A stretch of DNA of 64,000 bases from Owenia fusiformis (taxonomy: Eukaryota; Annelida; Polychaeta; Sabellida; Oweniidae): contig CAIIXF020000002.1 in assembly GCA_903813345.2 (NCBI GenBank), forward strand, positions 1,590,001-1,654,000. Direction: 5' to 3'. A program made the translations under genes and the position numbers. The notes beneath the pieces are model-generated. The model saw only the letters and a program-made list of their open reading frames with translations, did not search any database and had not been told where the DNA came from. Shown in pieces: positions 11,735 through 21,033 of this stretch. Position 1 is the stretch's first letter; every line of letters begins with the position of its first letter.

Positions 11735-11890
11735 CCACGGCGTGCTTAGAGATTTCTAGACTCTAGTCACGCTCTGTCCACGCCAGCTCTAAGCACGTCT
11801 AAGCACGCCTAGAAATCTCTAGATACACGGAGTTCCTAGACCGACTAAGCACGTCTAGAAATTACTAGAAATTCCACATTTGATGCAGTG

Positions 11891-12675
11891 CATTTCCAAC
11901 ACAATCTGTTGGGCGGTACCTCGTAGACTGGTAGCTAAGTATTCATTTTTCTCTTCTGAGGTCCAGCTGTTAGCTTTAGCACATATCTCAAAGTGAGCTC
12001 GGTACTCTTGCCAAGGAGTTGTTCCATTGTAAGTCTCAGGCTTGATCCGGTTCTTAGACTTGGATATCTGGCCAACCAATTTCATAAGGTCCATGGAATC
12101 ACCAGGTAAATTATTATCAATCTCAGTTTTCCTCTCCCTAGTAGAATCATCTCTTGAAGAATGCGTTTCAAATCTACCTTCAACTTGACGTATCCAGTTA
12201 TCACTCCCATATTCATGCTCCATCCGTTGACCTCCCATCCTGTGCATAGACTGGCCTCCTGAAGCACAAACGTCCTCTTGCTTACAGGCAGGATCTCGCT
12301 GGTCTCTACCAGTTGATTTCTGTGTAGGAGTGACATGAATTCTGTCTTGTCTTTCCAGTTTCCATGGTTTCATTCTTGATGGAGCAGGAGGTTCAGGTGT
12401 AAAACAATCTGTGTTCTGCGGACAGTGCCTCATGGGTAAAGGAGGTGACCGTTGTGCTCCCCTTCGAGCTCCACTCGGAGTTGCATACAAATCATTATCA
12501 ATAGAATTCCCTGCATACAAAACACCATTGGACTTGGTCTCTGAACTAACTGCCGCTGTAGTACTCTGTATATGCTGCAGGATTGCCTGCAACTGATGAT
12601 CTTGTTTCTCCTCTCTTTCCTGTTGTCTTTCTTCGCTTATTTGTCGTTTTTCTTCTCTTATTTGTTGTTGCCACA
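11891..12675 (-). CDS. Ty3/Gypsy gag, middle segment
   Basis: This minus-strand open frame begins after an in-frame TAG upstream of 12,676 and is followed, in the inserted transposon, by unrelated sequence. It encodes a Gln/Glu/Arg-rich coiled coil (QQQIREEKRQISEERQQ), a low-complexity linker, and a region typical of retrotransposon capsids (KPETYNGTTPWQEYRAHFE, ATSLRGTAQQIVLEM). The last codon, ATG at 11,891-11,893, coincides with the target-site duplication, and the frame continues at 3,168. The N-terminal part lies at 19,562-20,173 beyond a 6.9-kb interruption. There is no genuine start codon in this segment. Confidence 0.88.
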
Positions 12676-12689
12676 ACGAGAAACACTAT

Positions 12690-13605
12690 ATAATAAACAT
12701 CAATACGACGAGATAAAAGATTAATTATCCAAATTGAATAATAACTAATAAGATCAGTTACTGTTGAATAACATTCTGCCAGGGATTTGTTATTAATCAT
12801 ATAGAAATGTCTTATCCGAACAGCTTACATGTACGTATTATCCGTTGCGGCCATTAACAATTTTACATATCTAATTAGCTAAGTAAATAAACATGCGTCG
12901 ACACAGTCGCAGTTGACTATGAAAAGTTCAATCATCAATCTTATTTTTATTTTCTTGATTTAAAGATTTATTATGTTTAAAAAAGAAAATATTTGATGTT
13001 TAAATTCAACCTTTAATTCTTATTATCAAGAACGCGCATGCAAATTCGCCAACCATGTACATTGTTTGCAGTCTGCGCAATTTAATGTAAATCATTGTAT
13101 ATTTTTCGATATACTGTAATACTATTCATTATTTGTAAAATTGAACCGAATATAATCTAAAATTAATCAGCTTTAAATACATTATATGTCATAAAAGTTG
13201 CCTTAAAACAATACAATTCGTGCGTTTGTAAATGTTCTAAAGCCCCGCTAGTATATGAACGAATCCTAAATAAAAATGAGTAAAATTCGTTCCCATTAGT
13301 GTGTACACGTTCTACACCGAGACTTCTCCTTTAAATCAAATCAGTCCACTAGTATGAGTTAAGAATGGACAGAGGGACGGATGGCTTCGTTCAATGGGAT
13401 AATTAAGATATTTCAAAACCAGTGTCATTCTTCTATGCATACATCACTCCAATCATAACATAAAACAAGCTGTTTATTTTAAATCTATTCTTTACGAATT
13501 TATGATAAGTGTATAATGTTCAATCATACAAATCGCCGTCTGCGATTGTTCTCCACACTCCCCCCTCCCCCTTCCTGACATGAACTATTTTGTAAAACCA
13601 TAGAC
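12690..13605. other. Non-coding AT-rich stretch
   Basis: I see no gene, no RNA gene and no clear repeat here. Confidence 0.5.
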
Positions 13606-13611
13606 AGTGTG

Positions 13612-13820
13612 CAGGCCCGTAGCCAGGGGGGGTTCGCAGGGTTCGGGCGACCCCCCCCCTGGCCAAAAATTCTTTCAAAATCATGCAGTTTTTCACCATT
13701 TTGAGCACTTTTCAAGTGATTTAAGCCATATTTGGGCCAAAATTGTCAAATGTAAACCCCCCTGGACATTTTTGAAAACTGAACCCCCCCCCCCCTTGGC
13801 AAATCCTGGCTACGGGCCTG
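13612..13820. mobile_element. MITE with 16-bp perfect terminal inverted repeats
   Basis: It starts CAGGCCCGTAGCCAGG (13,612-13,627) and ends CCTGGCTACGGGCCTG (13,805-13,820), exact reverse complements, 209 bp overall. Inside are a C-run at each end and ttttgagcacttttcaag. It is related in style, but not in sequence body, to the ggcg-agcc family elsewhere in the window. Confidence 0.85.
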
Positions 13821-14194
13821 GTGTCGAAAGGATTCTTACACTCGAGTGTCAAGGGGGGGGGGGCAGTTACAGAAATATACAAGGCGATGGTTCAAATTGG
13901 ACAATTTTCAAAACTGCTCAACACGTGAAAACTTCACGTGTTTAAAGAATGCTTGCCCGGCGAGTGGTTTGCTCTGGATTGCGAGAGAACAAAAACTTTG
14001 AGTTAGGATTTTTCCTAATACTATCATTAATCTAAACAACTTTTTAAACCGTCTCTGACTACATATCATGCCAATTAATACCATTGTGTTGACAGGATTA
14101 AATATGATATCTATGGAATTATAATTTAATGAACTCAATAGTCTAAATGATAATAAGTTCATAATTTAGTCTTGGCTGACTAGCCTTGCATCAT

Positions 14195-14520
14195 CAGATT
14201 TGGATTGCAAATACCTCCCTAAATCAAATATTTAAAATTTACAAATTTACTAGTGTACGGGGTGGGGAAACAAGTCTCCATCCAACCACTAAACTTTAAA
14301 AGGAAGACTATAGTGTCCCGTGAATTCATTATAATTATCTTAGACAATAGTGAAGCGGTACAATCATTGGAGTGTTAATTAATTGGAATGCAAGTTTGAT
14401 TTAAAATAACTCCTTTGGATCAAATATTTAAATTCTACTAGAATGCGGGGAGTGGAAACAAGTCTCCATTCAAGCACTAAATATCAAAAGAAAGATTTCA
14501 GTACCCCTTAACTTCTCATC
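14195..14520. repeat. Diverged tandem duplication, unit about 190-200 bp
   Basis: Two copies share a series of landmarks: atcaaatatttaaa, tactagtgtacgggg or tactagaatgcgggg, ggaaacaagtctcca, and caaccactaaa or aagcactaaa. The copies start at about 14,200 and 14,390. Confidence 0.7.
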
Positions 14521-15860
14521 CGGACTTCTCTATTCACCACCACCCCTCCCCCTTCCCCAAGTATCCCTTATGACCCCAGAATGTTCGTTTCTGTGCCCCC
14601 CTCCCTGTCCATGGCCAGTAAGTAATCTATGTGTATATTGGCTCCCTCCCAAAGGTGGGAAAACCAGATGCAGGCATAGACATTGACAAGGTGAGGGGAT
14701 TTAAATATAAAAATAGTCTTGTTTTTGGCTCCGATAGCCGCGACCCCTTTGTCTTTATCCTTCCACAATCGGCAGATAAGAGTGGCTCTGGCATATACCA
14801 GAATGAGATGGCCTGTCTTTACTGTAATCAAGATATGGTACCTAACCGCAGTTATTTTGGTTTTATAGCGGGGATATTGCTCGAGCTTGAATAACAAATA
14901 AAAGGCATGTTCTTATTTCTGTATTCTCACCTTTGATTGTGTATTAAGTTGAGCTGCACGCCAAACGTTAAGATTGTTAAAACGCTTAAAATAAAACTTT
15001 ATTCCTCTCAATTTACATAAAAATGAAACAGATTAGATTCGAATCTCAGTCACACCAGCACCACTGGTCAAAGGAAGTACAAATATCTATATTAATCAAA
15101 TGTCTGAGAATTTGATAACTGTCTGGGATCCAATGTTAATTTTATTGAAGCAAACTAAGAAAAGTATAAAGATGAATTTTAAACGTTTAGAGGGAAAAGT
15201 CAAATATGCATTGTAACCCTAAAAATAATTCATTAAAGTGTCGTACACATTTTATAACATTTATATAAATAAAACAAATAAAGCACAACCCTAATGCCCT
15301 ATAATGAATTCATATCGGCGCTAAACGGCCCTTGCAATAAAAACGCATCGAAGCAGGGAATGCTTGGAAAATTATTCCGAGACTGACTTTTGTTATTTCA
15401 AAATTGAAATATGCCTAATTCCTATGAACACGCGATCTTTTTCCCTGGGTTTTACTCTATTTTAGATTTACTAGAAAAATGTTTAAATGATGATTGCGTT
15501 TGCTTCTCACGAGTTCATTGAAACGTTCAGTCGTAAAACTTTAGAGATCAAAAGACTAATTAGGCACCTGATTGCGAACGTTTGATTGCATTTCGATCGC
15601 CGGGATTTTACAAACGTATTGTTGTTTAAGTAGCGATCGTGTTCTTGGGATCTTGATAACTTCCTTTTTTAAGTTTTGGGTTGAAAGCAATGAGTATGTC
15701 GGACTTTCTCAAGTCCACATAATGAAACAATATCCCTTTATATTAGTCCAATCGGAATTTGCATCAACATACCAGTTTTATATTGCAAAAAGAACTGTAA
15801 TTAATAGCCTACATAAAAGCATCATGATAAATAAAACATTAAAGCATATATAAAGCCTAT
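14521..15860. other. Non-coding stretch
   Basis: Short overlapping ORFs of 87-109 codons on opposite strands (14,568-14,897) show no recognisable protein. The rest is AT-rich with no repeat I can name. Confidence 0.5.
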
Positions 15861-15906
15861 TGTTATCGCACCCATCGCACCCCCCCCCCCCTGGCTACGC
15901 CTATGG
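15861..15906. mobile_element. Solo right end of the poly-G/poly-C MITE family
   Basis: Ttgttatcgcacccatcgca, a C-run and ctggctacgcctatgg match the right end of the copy at 19,061-19,306. No left end is present. Confidence 0.6.
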
Positions 15907-16528
15907 ATATTTTGGCAACTTTCACGTTTACCCCGCCCCCTAATAATTCTTGCGCCCCCTCTAAATATCAGACCCGTCAGGCGTTGAGGCATGGATCAGG
16001 ATACCCTGACTCCCAAGCTGTGCGACTTCTGGCAACCGCTACACCTATATTCCCGGGGAAAACGCTTTTAGAAAAATTGTCAAATATGGTCGTGTGTGGG
16101 CAAACACGGAGGAGGAGGAGAGGGGTGCGTGCATTGTGTGCGACCCTTCATCAGCTGTGTACCTTATTTTTTGTATGAATTTCTTCCGAATAGTTATGCT
16201 AGAGGGGTTCTGATATTTATTTCTGTTTTCAAATGAAATAATTTCACCCTTGCCCGACTGACTTTTAGATAATGCACGAATCAAATAGCATGGGGATCAG
16301 ATAATCAGATTGATTCGTATTTTCGCAATCAGATGAATTAACTTATTGTTTTCTCTGATTAAAAGGCGGTTTGAAGCTACTTTTACTGGATTTGTAAATT
16401 CGCAATCAGACTGGCTTATTTTAATATTTAGTCGGTGCAAGAGAAGGGGACTATAATGTAGAAAATTGTTTTGATTTCGACACTAACTGAATAATTTATC
16501 ACAATTGTTAAATAAGCAAACAGAAACA
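15907..16528. other. Non-coding stretch
   Basis: No gene was recognised. Three similar stretches containing 'aatcagat' and 'cgcaatcag' occur at 16,296-16,400, perhaps a decayed repeat. Confidence 0.45.
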
Positions 16529-17332
16529 GGTTTAAAAATGAGAATAGAGGCAAAAAAGTCTATACATAAAATGTAATTAAAACCCGGGAATTAAAAGCAA
16601 TTTTAGACTGTTAGATGATCTCTTCTGTAATCAAGGTGATGTTGGTACACTTCCGCCGTTAGAAAAACAAAGACTAAGACAAAGACTATATAGCAATTAA
16701 TCCTTTTGTAATCATTAAATGTTAGATTCTTATTATTTTGTTGGACAGTGTTCAGACTTCTGACCAAGATTAAATCATTTATGTTTGTATTTAAAAAATA
16801 GTATTTCAATCAGACAGACGCTCTAATGAGTTAGAAAAATACATTTGTCCATTTCCTCTCAAGAAGTTTTCAAAGGTAATCAAGTCGATTTGTCGAGTCG
16901 AGTGTTTAGCATTGTTTTTCATAACTTGACGCTTCCATGAACAGAATGACTTTGAAATGAATTTTTATAATTTTAGCTTTTATACGGACATGCTTATTGT
17001 ATATTTCTATATGAACGTTGTAGTTATGTGATGTAACATCGCCCCCCCCCCAAATTACAGGTATACAAATTTTGGTCGGAATGCATTAACTTGCAATTAA
17101 AAGCAATTTAAAAATGAGAATAGAGGCAAAAAGGTCTATACGTAAAATGTAATTAAAACCCGGGAATTAAAAGCAATTTTAGACTGTTAGATGATCTCTT
17201 ATGTAATCTAGGTGATGTTGGTACACCTCCGCATTTAAGAAAACAAAGACTAAAACAAAACTAAGCAATTAATCCTTTTGTTATCATTAAATGTTAGATT
17301 CTTATTTTTTATTGGACAATATTAAGACTTCT
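16529..17332. repeat. Direct repeat pair, about 230 bp each, 577 bp apart
   Basis: Copy 1 (16,529-16,764) and copy 2 (17,106-17,332) share aaaaatgagaatagaggcaa, taattaaaacccgggaatta, gactgttagatgatctctt and atcattaaatgttagattct. Identity is roughly nine in ten with small indels. The spacer is unique and includes a C-run at 17,042. Confidence 0.85.
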
Positions 17333-17604
17333 GTCTCCGATTGTTATGCAGGTATGTGTATAAAATCATGTGAACAACATTATCGTGGAAACTCCCATAT
17401 TCATTCTCATAATGTCTTACAGCTAATTCGCAAATGACATAATCCTAAACAACATATGGACATAATATTGCAGAACTGAGCGAAAAGAAAGGTGGAACAA
17501 AGCAGATTAAGATATTTTATTTTTGAAATGCACAAAGGGCAACAGTTGAAGAACAAAACTTAAAGGCGTTGTGAAATAGATCGTGCTTTAATATGATCCC
17601 CTTC

Positions 17605-18835
17605 TATAGTACCCTACCCTTTGCATTTGTTCGACTTCACTTCTTAAATGAGATTTCGTCTTCTCGCAGTTTATAATTAGACTCTGCACGCAGCGTAATA
17701 GTGCCCCTATTATCCATGTTCATGTTCTCATTTGATTTTTCATCAGTTATGACTTGGTAACATTTGCTCCGATTTTCATTACGGCGCCCGGCCGATTGAG
17801 TATCTTGTTCAGAATTGAATACAATTTTGAACAAAATACTCATCGGCCGGGCGCCGGTGCTGAAAATCTGAGCAAATGTGACCACGGCATTATAAAAGCA
17901 TACTCTTTAATACACGAACAGATTCAAAATGAGACTTTTTCTATCAGAGAAATAAAAATGGAAAATTTGTATTCTGAAAATATTAACTGATGCATTGGTT
18001 AGTATTAAATATTAAGTTTTACAGTCGGAAACCTCAAGGGGCGGGACATTTGATTAAACAAAACGCCGGATTAATATGTGGACAACTTGCAAATGAAATG
18101 TAAGTAACATGACAGAACGAGTATGTACGCCCAATAAATACTTTTATAGTTTTAATGTGCATTCAAAGGACCCCGTTTGTAAAATTGATAGAAATGAATA
18201 CTTTTATTATCGGAAAAAACTGAGAAATTTCTACCCGATTCGCCAGAATAGTCATCATCATATCAGTCACGCGAAAAATTAGCTATATTTATTTTCTATG
18301 CGATATACATGTATACACCTGATATTGATAGCCTTCCACGATCATGGTCCGTTGACATCATCAACCTTGTGATTTGCCATAAGTGATTAACCAACATGTT
18401 TTAATTAAAAGTCGGGGTTTACGTTTCTTGACTTTTCACACTGACATCAAAACAAAACATAATTTGAAAATAAAAGGCATAAAATGGCCATTAAAAGTAC
18501 ATTTTTGAACAAAAGTATCAACTTATATTACACTGCACGCAAATACAAAGTGAAAAGAACGTCTTCCCGGAGATTGAAATACGGATCGGTAAGTCAACAA
18601 ATCTAACTGTTAAATAAACAAGCTTAGCCTATGTCTGCGATTGTTTGTCCGAGTGGCCAGATGTTATCCGTTTCGGATAATAAATTTCTGAGAATACTAC
18701 TGATATCTAGAATACATCTTCCGTGATATTTTTCATAAAACTACCCTTTGCATTCGTTTGACTTCACTTCTTAAAAGAGAGCTTCGTCTTAGTGTAGTTT
18801 AACTAGACTCTGCACGCAGGGTATCATGAAACAGG
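17605..18835. repeat. Direct repeat pair, about 95 bp each, 1.1 kb apart
   Basis: Copy 1 (17,611-17,702) and copy 2 (18,744-18,834) share taccctttgcatt, gacttcacttcttaaa, cttcgtctt and agactctgcacgcag, with scattered differences. This spacing could reflect terminal direct repeats of a decayed element, but no coding remnant lies between. Confidence 0.65.
17752..17886. mobile_element. GC-cored foldback MITE (family of 35,344-35,455)
   Basis: The inverted ends ggtaacatttgctc and gagcaaatgtgacc enclose inverted ggcgcccggccgat and atcggccgggcgcc, with tgttcagaattg / caattttgaaca at the centre. The related element at 35,344 has the same gcggccggg-type core and tcacatttgctc / gagcaaaggtga ends. Confidence 0.8.
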
Positions 18836-19060
18836 CATCTTAGCTGCAATTTTGAATAATAGCGTAATTCATTGCACAATATAAATCAACCCGCCTCTGT
18901 TTAATTCAAATATGCATTACCCTTAAGATTTATATACTTAGCTACCTTTTCATTCTTGATTCGAATTTTTATCTTGTCTTCATCTAAATTTGTGGATTAA
19001 TAACAGTTTTTAGTATACAAATTGAACATACAAAATGTAGCGTATTGATTACACGTTACA

Positions 19061-19306
19061 GTGGCGTAGCCAGCTTTCAGTCGGGGGGGGGGGGGGGGGG
19101 GTTGCTATCGTGGCATAAAAAATGTTTTTGAAGATTTGTTTTGAATTTTACAAAAATTGGTGCAACTTCGTTCAAAATCGAGCCAGAAGCTTCAAATAAA
19201 AAGCATTTTAAGAATTTTTTCTTCTATCTAATGGTTCTTTTTTCATTGGTTATGGAGGGGGGGGGGGGGTGCGATCGCACACATCGCATCCCCCTGGCTA
19301 CGCCTA
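19061..19306. mobile_element. Foldback MITE, poly-G/poly-C family, best-preserved copy
   Basis: It starts gtggcgtagccagctttcag with an adjacent G-run (19,083-19,101) and ends ctggctacgccta; the terminal ggcgtagccag and ctggctacgcc are perfect inverted repeats. A second G-run lies at 19,257-19,269. Confidence 0.8.
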
Positions 19307-19561
19307 TGCGCTATATTAATATAACAAGGTTATCATAGCATGCCAATAGTTAGATGCCATGGTTAACTAATATTAACACAAAATAATAATACACGATAAT
19401 TAGAAAAATAAACCTCGGTATTCGGGCCTAAAATCCAAGGATACGTGTACCATTACTTAAGTGTAAGCTGCAATACCATATCGGATACCTGTACCATTAC
19501 TCAATAATAACCACTAGTAAGACCATGATAACAAGCTTAATAACCATCTTATTGCAATTTA

Positions 19562-20173
19562 TTCCATACGATTTTGTCTTGTGTGCTCTTCTCTAATTTG
19601 TTGCATATGTCTGTTCTCTTCCATTTGCTTTGCTATTAGAGTCATACTATGAGTCTGTATTTGTTGGGTCTCTTTAATATCATCCAACTGTTTCTGTTGC
19701 GCCTCTGTAACATTCCCAAAAACAGACATTTGATCTCGCAGCTGACCTTCCACCATAGTTAACTCTTGTTTCACTATATCCTCTGTCTGGCTCTTTGTCA
19801 AAGGCCGATTAATAACAGTAGAGGTTATTGGAAAATGTCTGGCAGTATTCCTTTTATCCAATCCCAGGGGGTTTGCTGGAGTCTCTAGATTAGTCAATCC
19901 TCCTCCAGACCAATACCCTGTAGTTACATTGCTGGGTAAAACTCTTTTCTCAGTATCCACCTTTGGATCCTTTGATCTAGCGCCTGCACCAAGAGGGACC
20001 TCCTTTGATGCATCGGAAAATGTGGCGCCATCTTTGTCCAATGGCTGAGTTATATCATTAGCTCCCGGATTATTTATTTCCATTGGATTTGTCTTCATGA
20101 ATACAGTAGTCTCCCCTTCAATCTCTATATCCTCATCATCCATTGGATAGGGAAGATTGGACTCTAGATCCAT
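19562..20173 (-). CDS. Ty3/Gypsy gag, N-terminal segment
   Basis: The ATG at 20,173 opens 204 codons (MDLESNLPYPMDDEDIEIEG...). The protein begins with an acidic, Pro/Asn-rich region and ends in a Gln-rich coiled coil (KETQQIQTHSM, IAKQMEENRHMQQIREE). It lies 50 bp downstream (minus strand) of the candidate primer-binding site, the expected position of gag. The final residues run into a TAA at 19,559-19,561, where the interruption begins; the same coiled-coil style resumes at 12,675. I recognise it by position and composition, not by a conserved motif. Confidence 0.75.
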
Positions 20174-20222
20174 CCTAAATCAGTATAAGGCACCTCGGGC
20201 TTATATCTTCAGACACAATTAA

Positions 20223-20239
20223 TCCCACCACTGCCACCA
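20223..20239 (-). promoter_or_regulatory. Candidate primer-binding site of the retrotransposon
   Basis: On the minus strand TGGTGGCAGTGGTGGGA follows one base after a sequence ending CTGTTACA. A TGG-initial stretch complementary to a tRNA 3' end directly after a CA-ending LTR is the standard LTR/primer-site arrangement. I did not identify the tRNA; it resembles leucine-type sites. Confidence 0.6.
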
Positions 20240-20724
20240 GTGTAACAGTTAGGCCTTTTTGTGGATATTGTGGTAGTGTGGACTATAAAAAGACCACTGT
20301 TTAGTAAATGGTGTTTACTTGTGGATTGCACGGCACACGTTAAATGTGCTTTGTCCCTAAAGAAATAAACAAAATATACAATTTTATATATATAATATAA
20401 AACAATATATTGTGGCGTTTATAAGCCCAAATAAGATGTACATGCAATTTCAAATGTAATGTAAGAATATTACGGTGTTATTATTTCTCTCAAAACTCAC
20501 AACTCAAAAGTCCATATGAGTTAATAATAATTATCACTGATAAAATAATATCCAGAGTCCATATAAATTGAAACTGATGATCACTATATAACACTATTGT
20601 ATCCCGAATATGCAAAGTTCATGTAAATTGTACCACTTGTACGTCTTGTATTGTTATTGTATCTTGAACCTGGAATAGTAAACTGAGAGTAACAAAGTCT
20701 TGTCTCCTAATTTTGGAAGCAACT

Positions 20725-21033
20725 TTACACAAAATTCATAGTACTCATGCTGAAGCTTGGTGTGGATTTTAAAGCAGGGGTTGGCGTAGGGGGTATTGGA
20801 ACTGCTGGAACAGGCGCTTCTTCGTCTTGAATCTTAATACACACCTGGGAGCATATGACTAACATCAAACATAAAAGTACAAATAAAATTCCTCCCACGA
20901 CCAAGATGATGAAGGGGATATCCAGTTCCATCCACTGTAAACTCAGCAACCGTCTTGTGTCTTGCTTCCAATGAAAATACTGATTCTCTTCACGTTGTTG
21001 TAGTATCCTCCACTGTGTTGTAGTATAATTCAA
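20725..21033 (-). CDS. Small single-pass membrane protein-like ORF, function unknown
   Basis: The open frame spans 102 codons but begins with TTG inside the 91-bp repeat; the first ATG is residue 35 (20,931), giving 68 residues. A hydrophobic run of about 23 residues (FIILVVGGILFVLLCLMLVI) is preceded by a polar, Trp- and Gln-rich segment (REENQYFHWKQDTRRLL) and followed by an acidic, Pro-rich tail (AVPIPPTPTPALKSTP). This is a type I-like layout with short outer and cytoplasmic parts. A possible splice acceptor (ctacaacacAG) precedes residue 8. It could be an accessory ORF in the LTR, the C-terminal piece of an envelope-like gene overlapping the LTR, or a fortuitous frame. I do not recognise a family. 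Confidence 0.45.
   Translation of the reverse strand: MNYTTTQWRILQQREENQYFHWKQDTRRLLSLQWMELDIPFIILVVGGILFVLLCLMLVICSQVCIKIQDEEAPVPAVPIPPTPTPALKSTPSFSMSTMNFV

Larger units (their letters stand above)
3169..11890. mobile_element. CACTA/EnSpm-like DNA transposon, non-autonomous, inserted in gag
   Basis: The 8,722-bp segment starts CACTGCGTGAAAAATGG and ends with an inverted counterpart (reverse complement CACTGCATCAAATGTGG), each followed by AATTTCTAG. It is flanked by a 3-bp CAT duplication. Both ends carry many short subterminal repeats of the type ctaagcacgtctagaaa in both orientations (about 3,190-3,350 and 11,735-11,865). CACTG-type termini, 3-bp duplications and subterminal repeat blocks are the known hallmarks of CACTA/EnSpm transposons. 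No transposase frame is visible: the longest ORFs inside are about 130 codons and unrecognisable. A second copy of the right end lies at 4,031-4,092, so the unit may be composite. Confidence 0.75.
12676..19561. mobile_element. Unclassified 6.9-kb interruption between gag segments
   Basis: The gag coiled coil stops at 19,562 (QIREEHTRQNRME then TAA) and a similar coiled coil resumes at 12,675 (LWQQQIREEKRQ after a TAG). The DNA between is non-coding, AT-rich and full of small repeats, with no frame longer than 112 codons. I could not define terminal repeats or a target duplication at the junctions, so the class is unknown. A host sequence rearranged into the element, or an LTR-less remnant, remains possible. 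Confidence 0.5.

Noticed and set aside
12689-12700. CACTA terminus at 12,689 (cactatataata) for the second insertion
   Set aside because: No matching inverted end or 3-bp duplication near 19,561.
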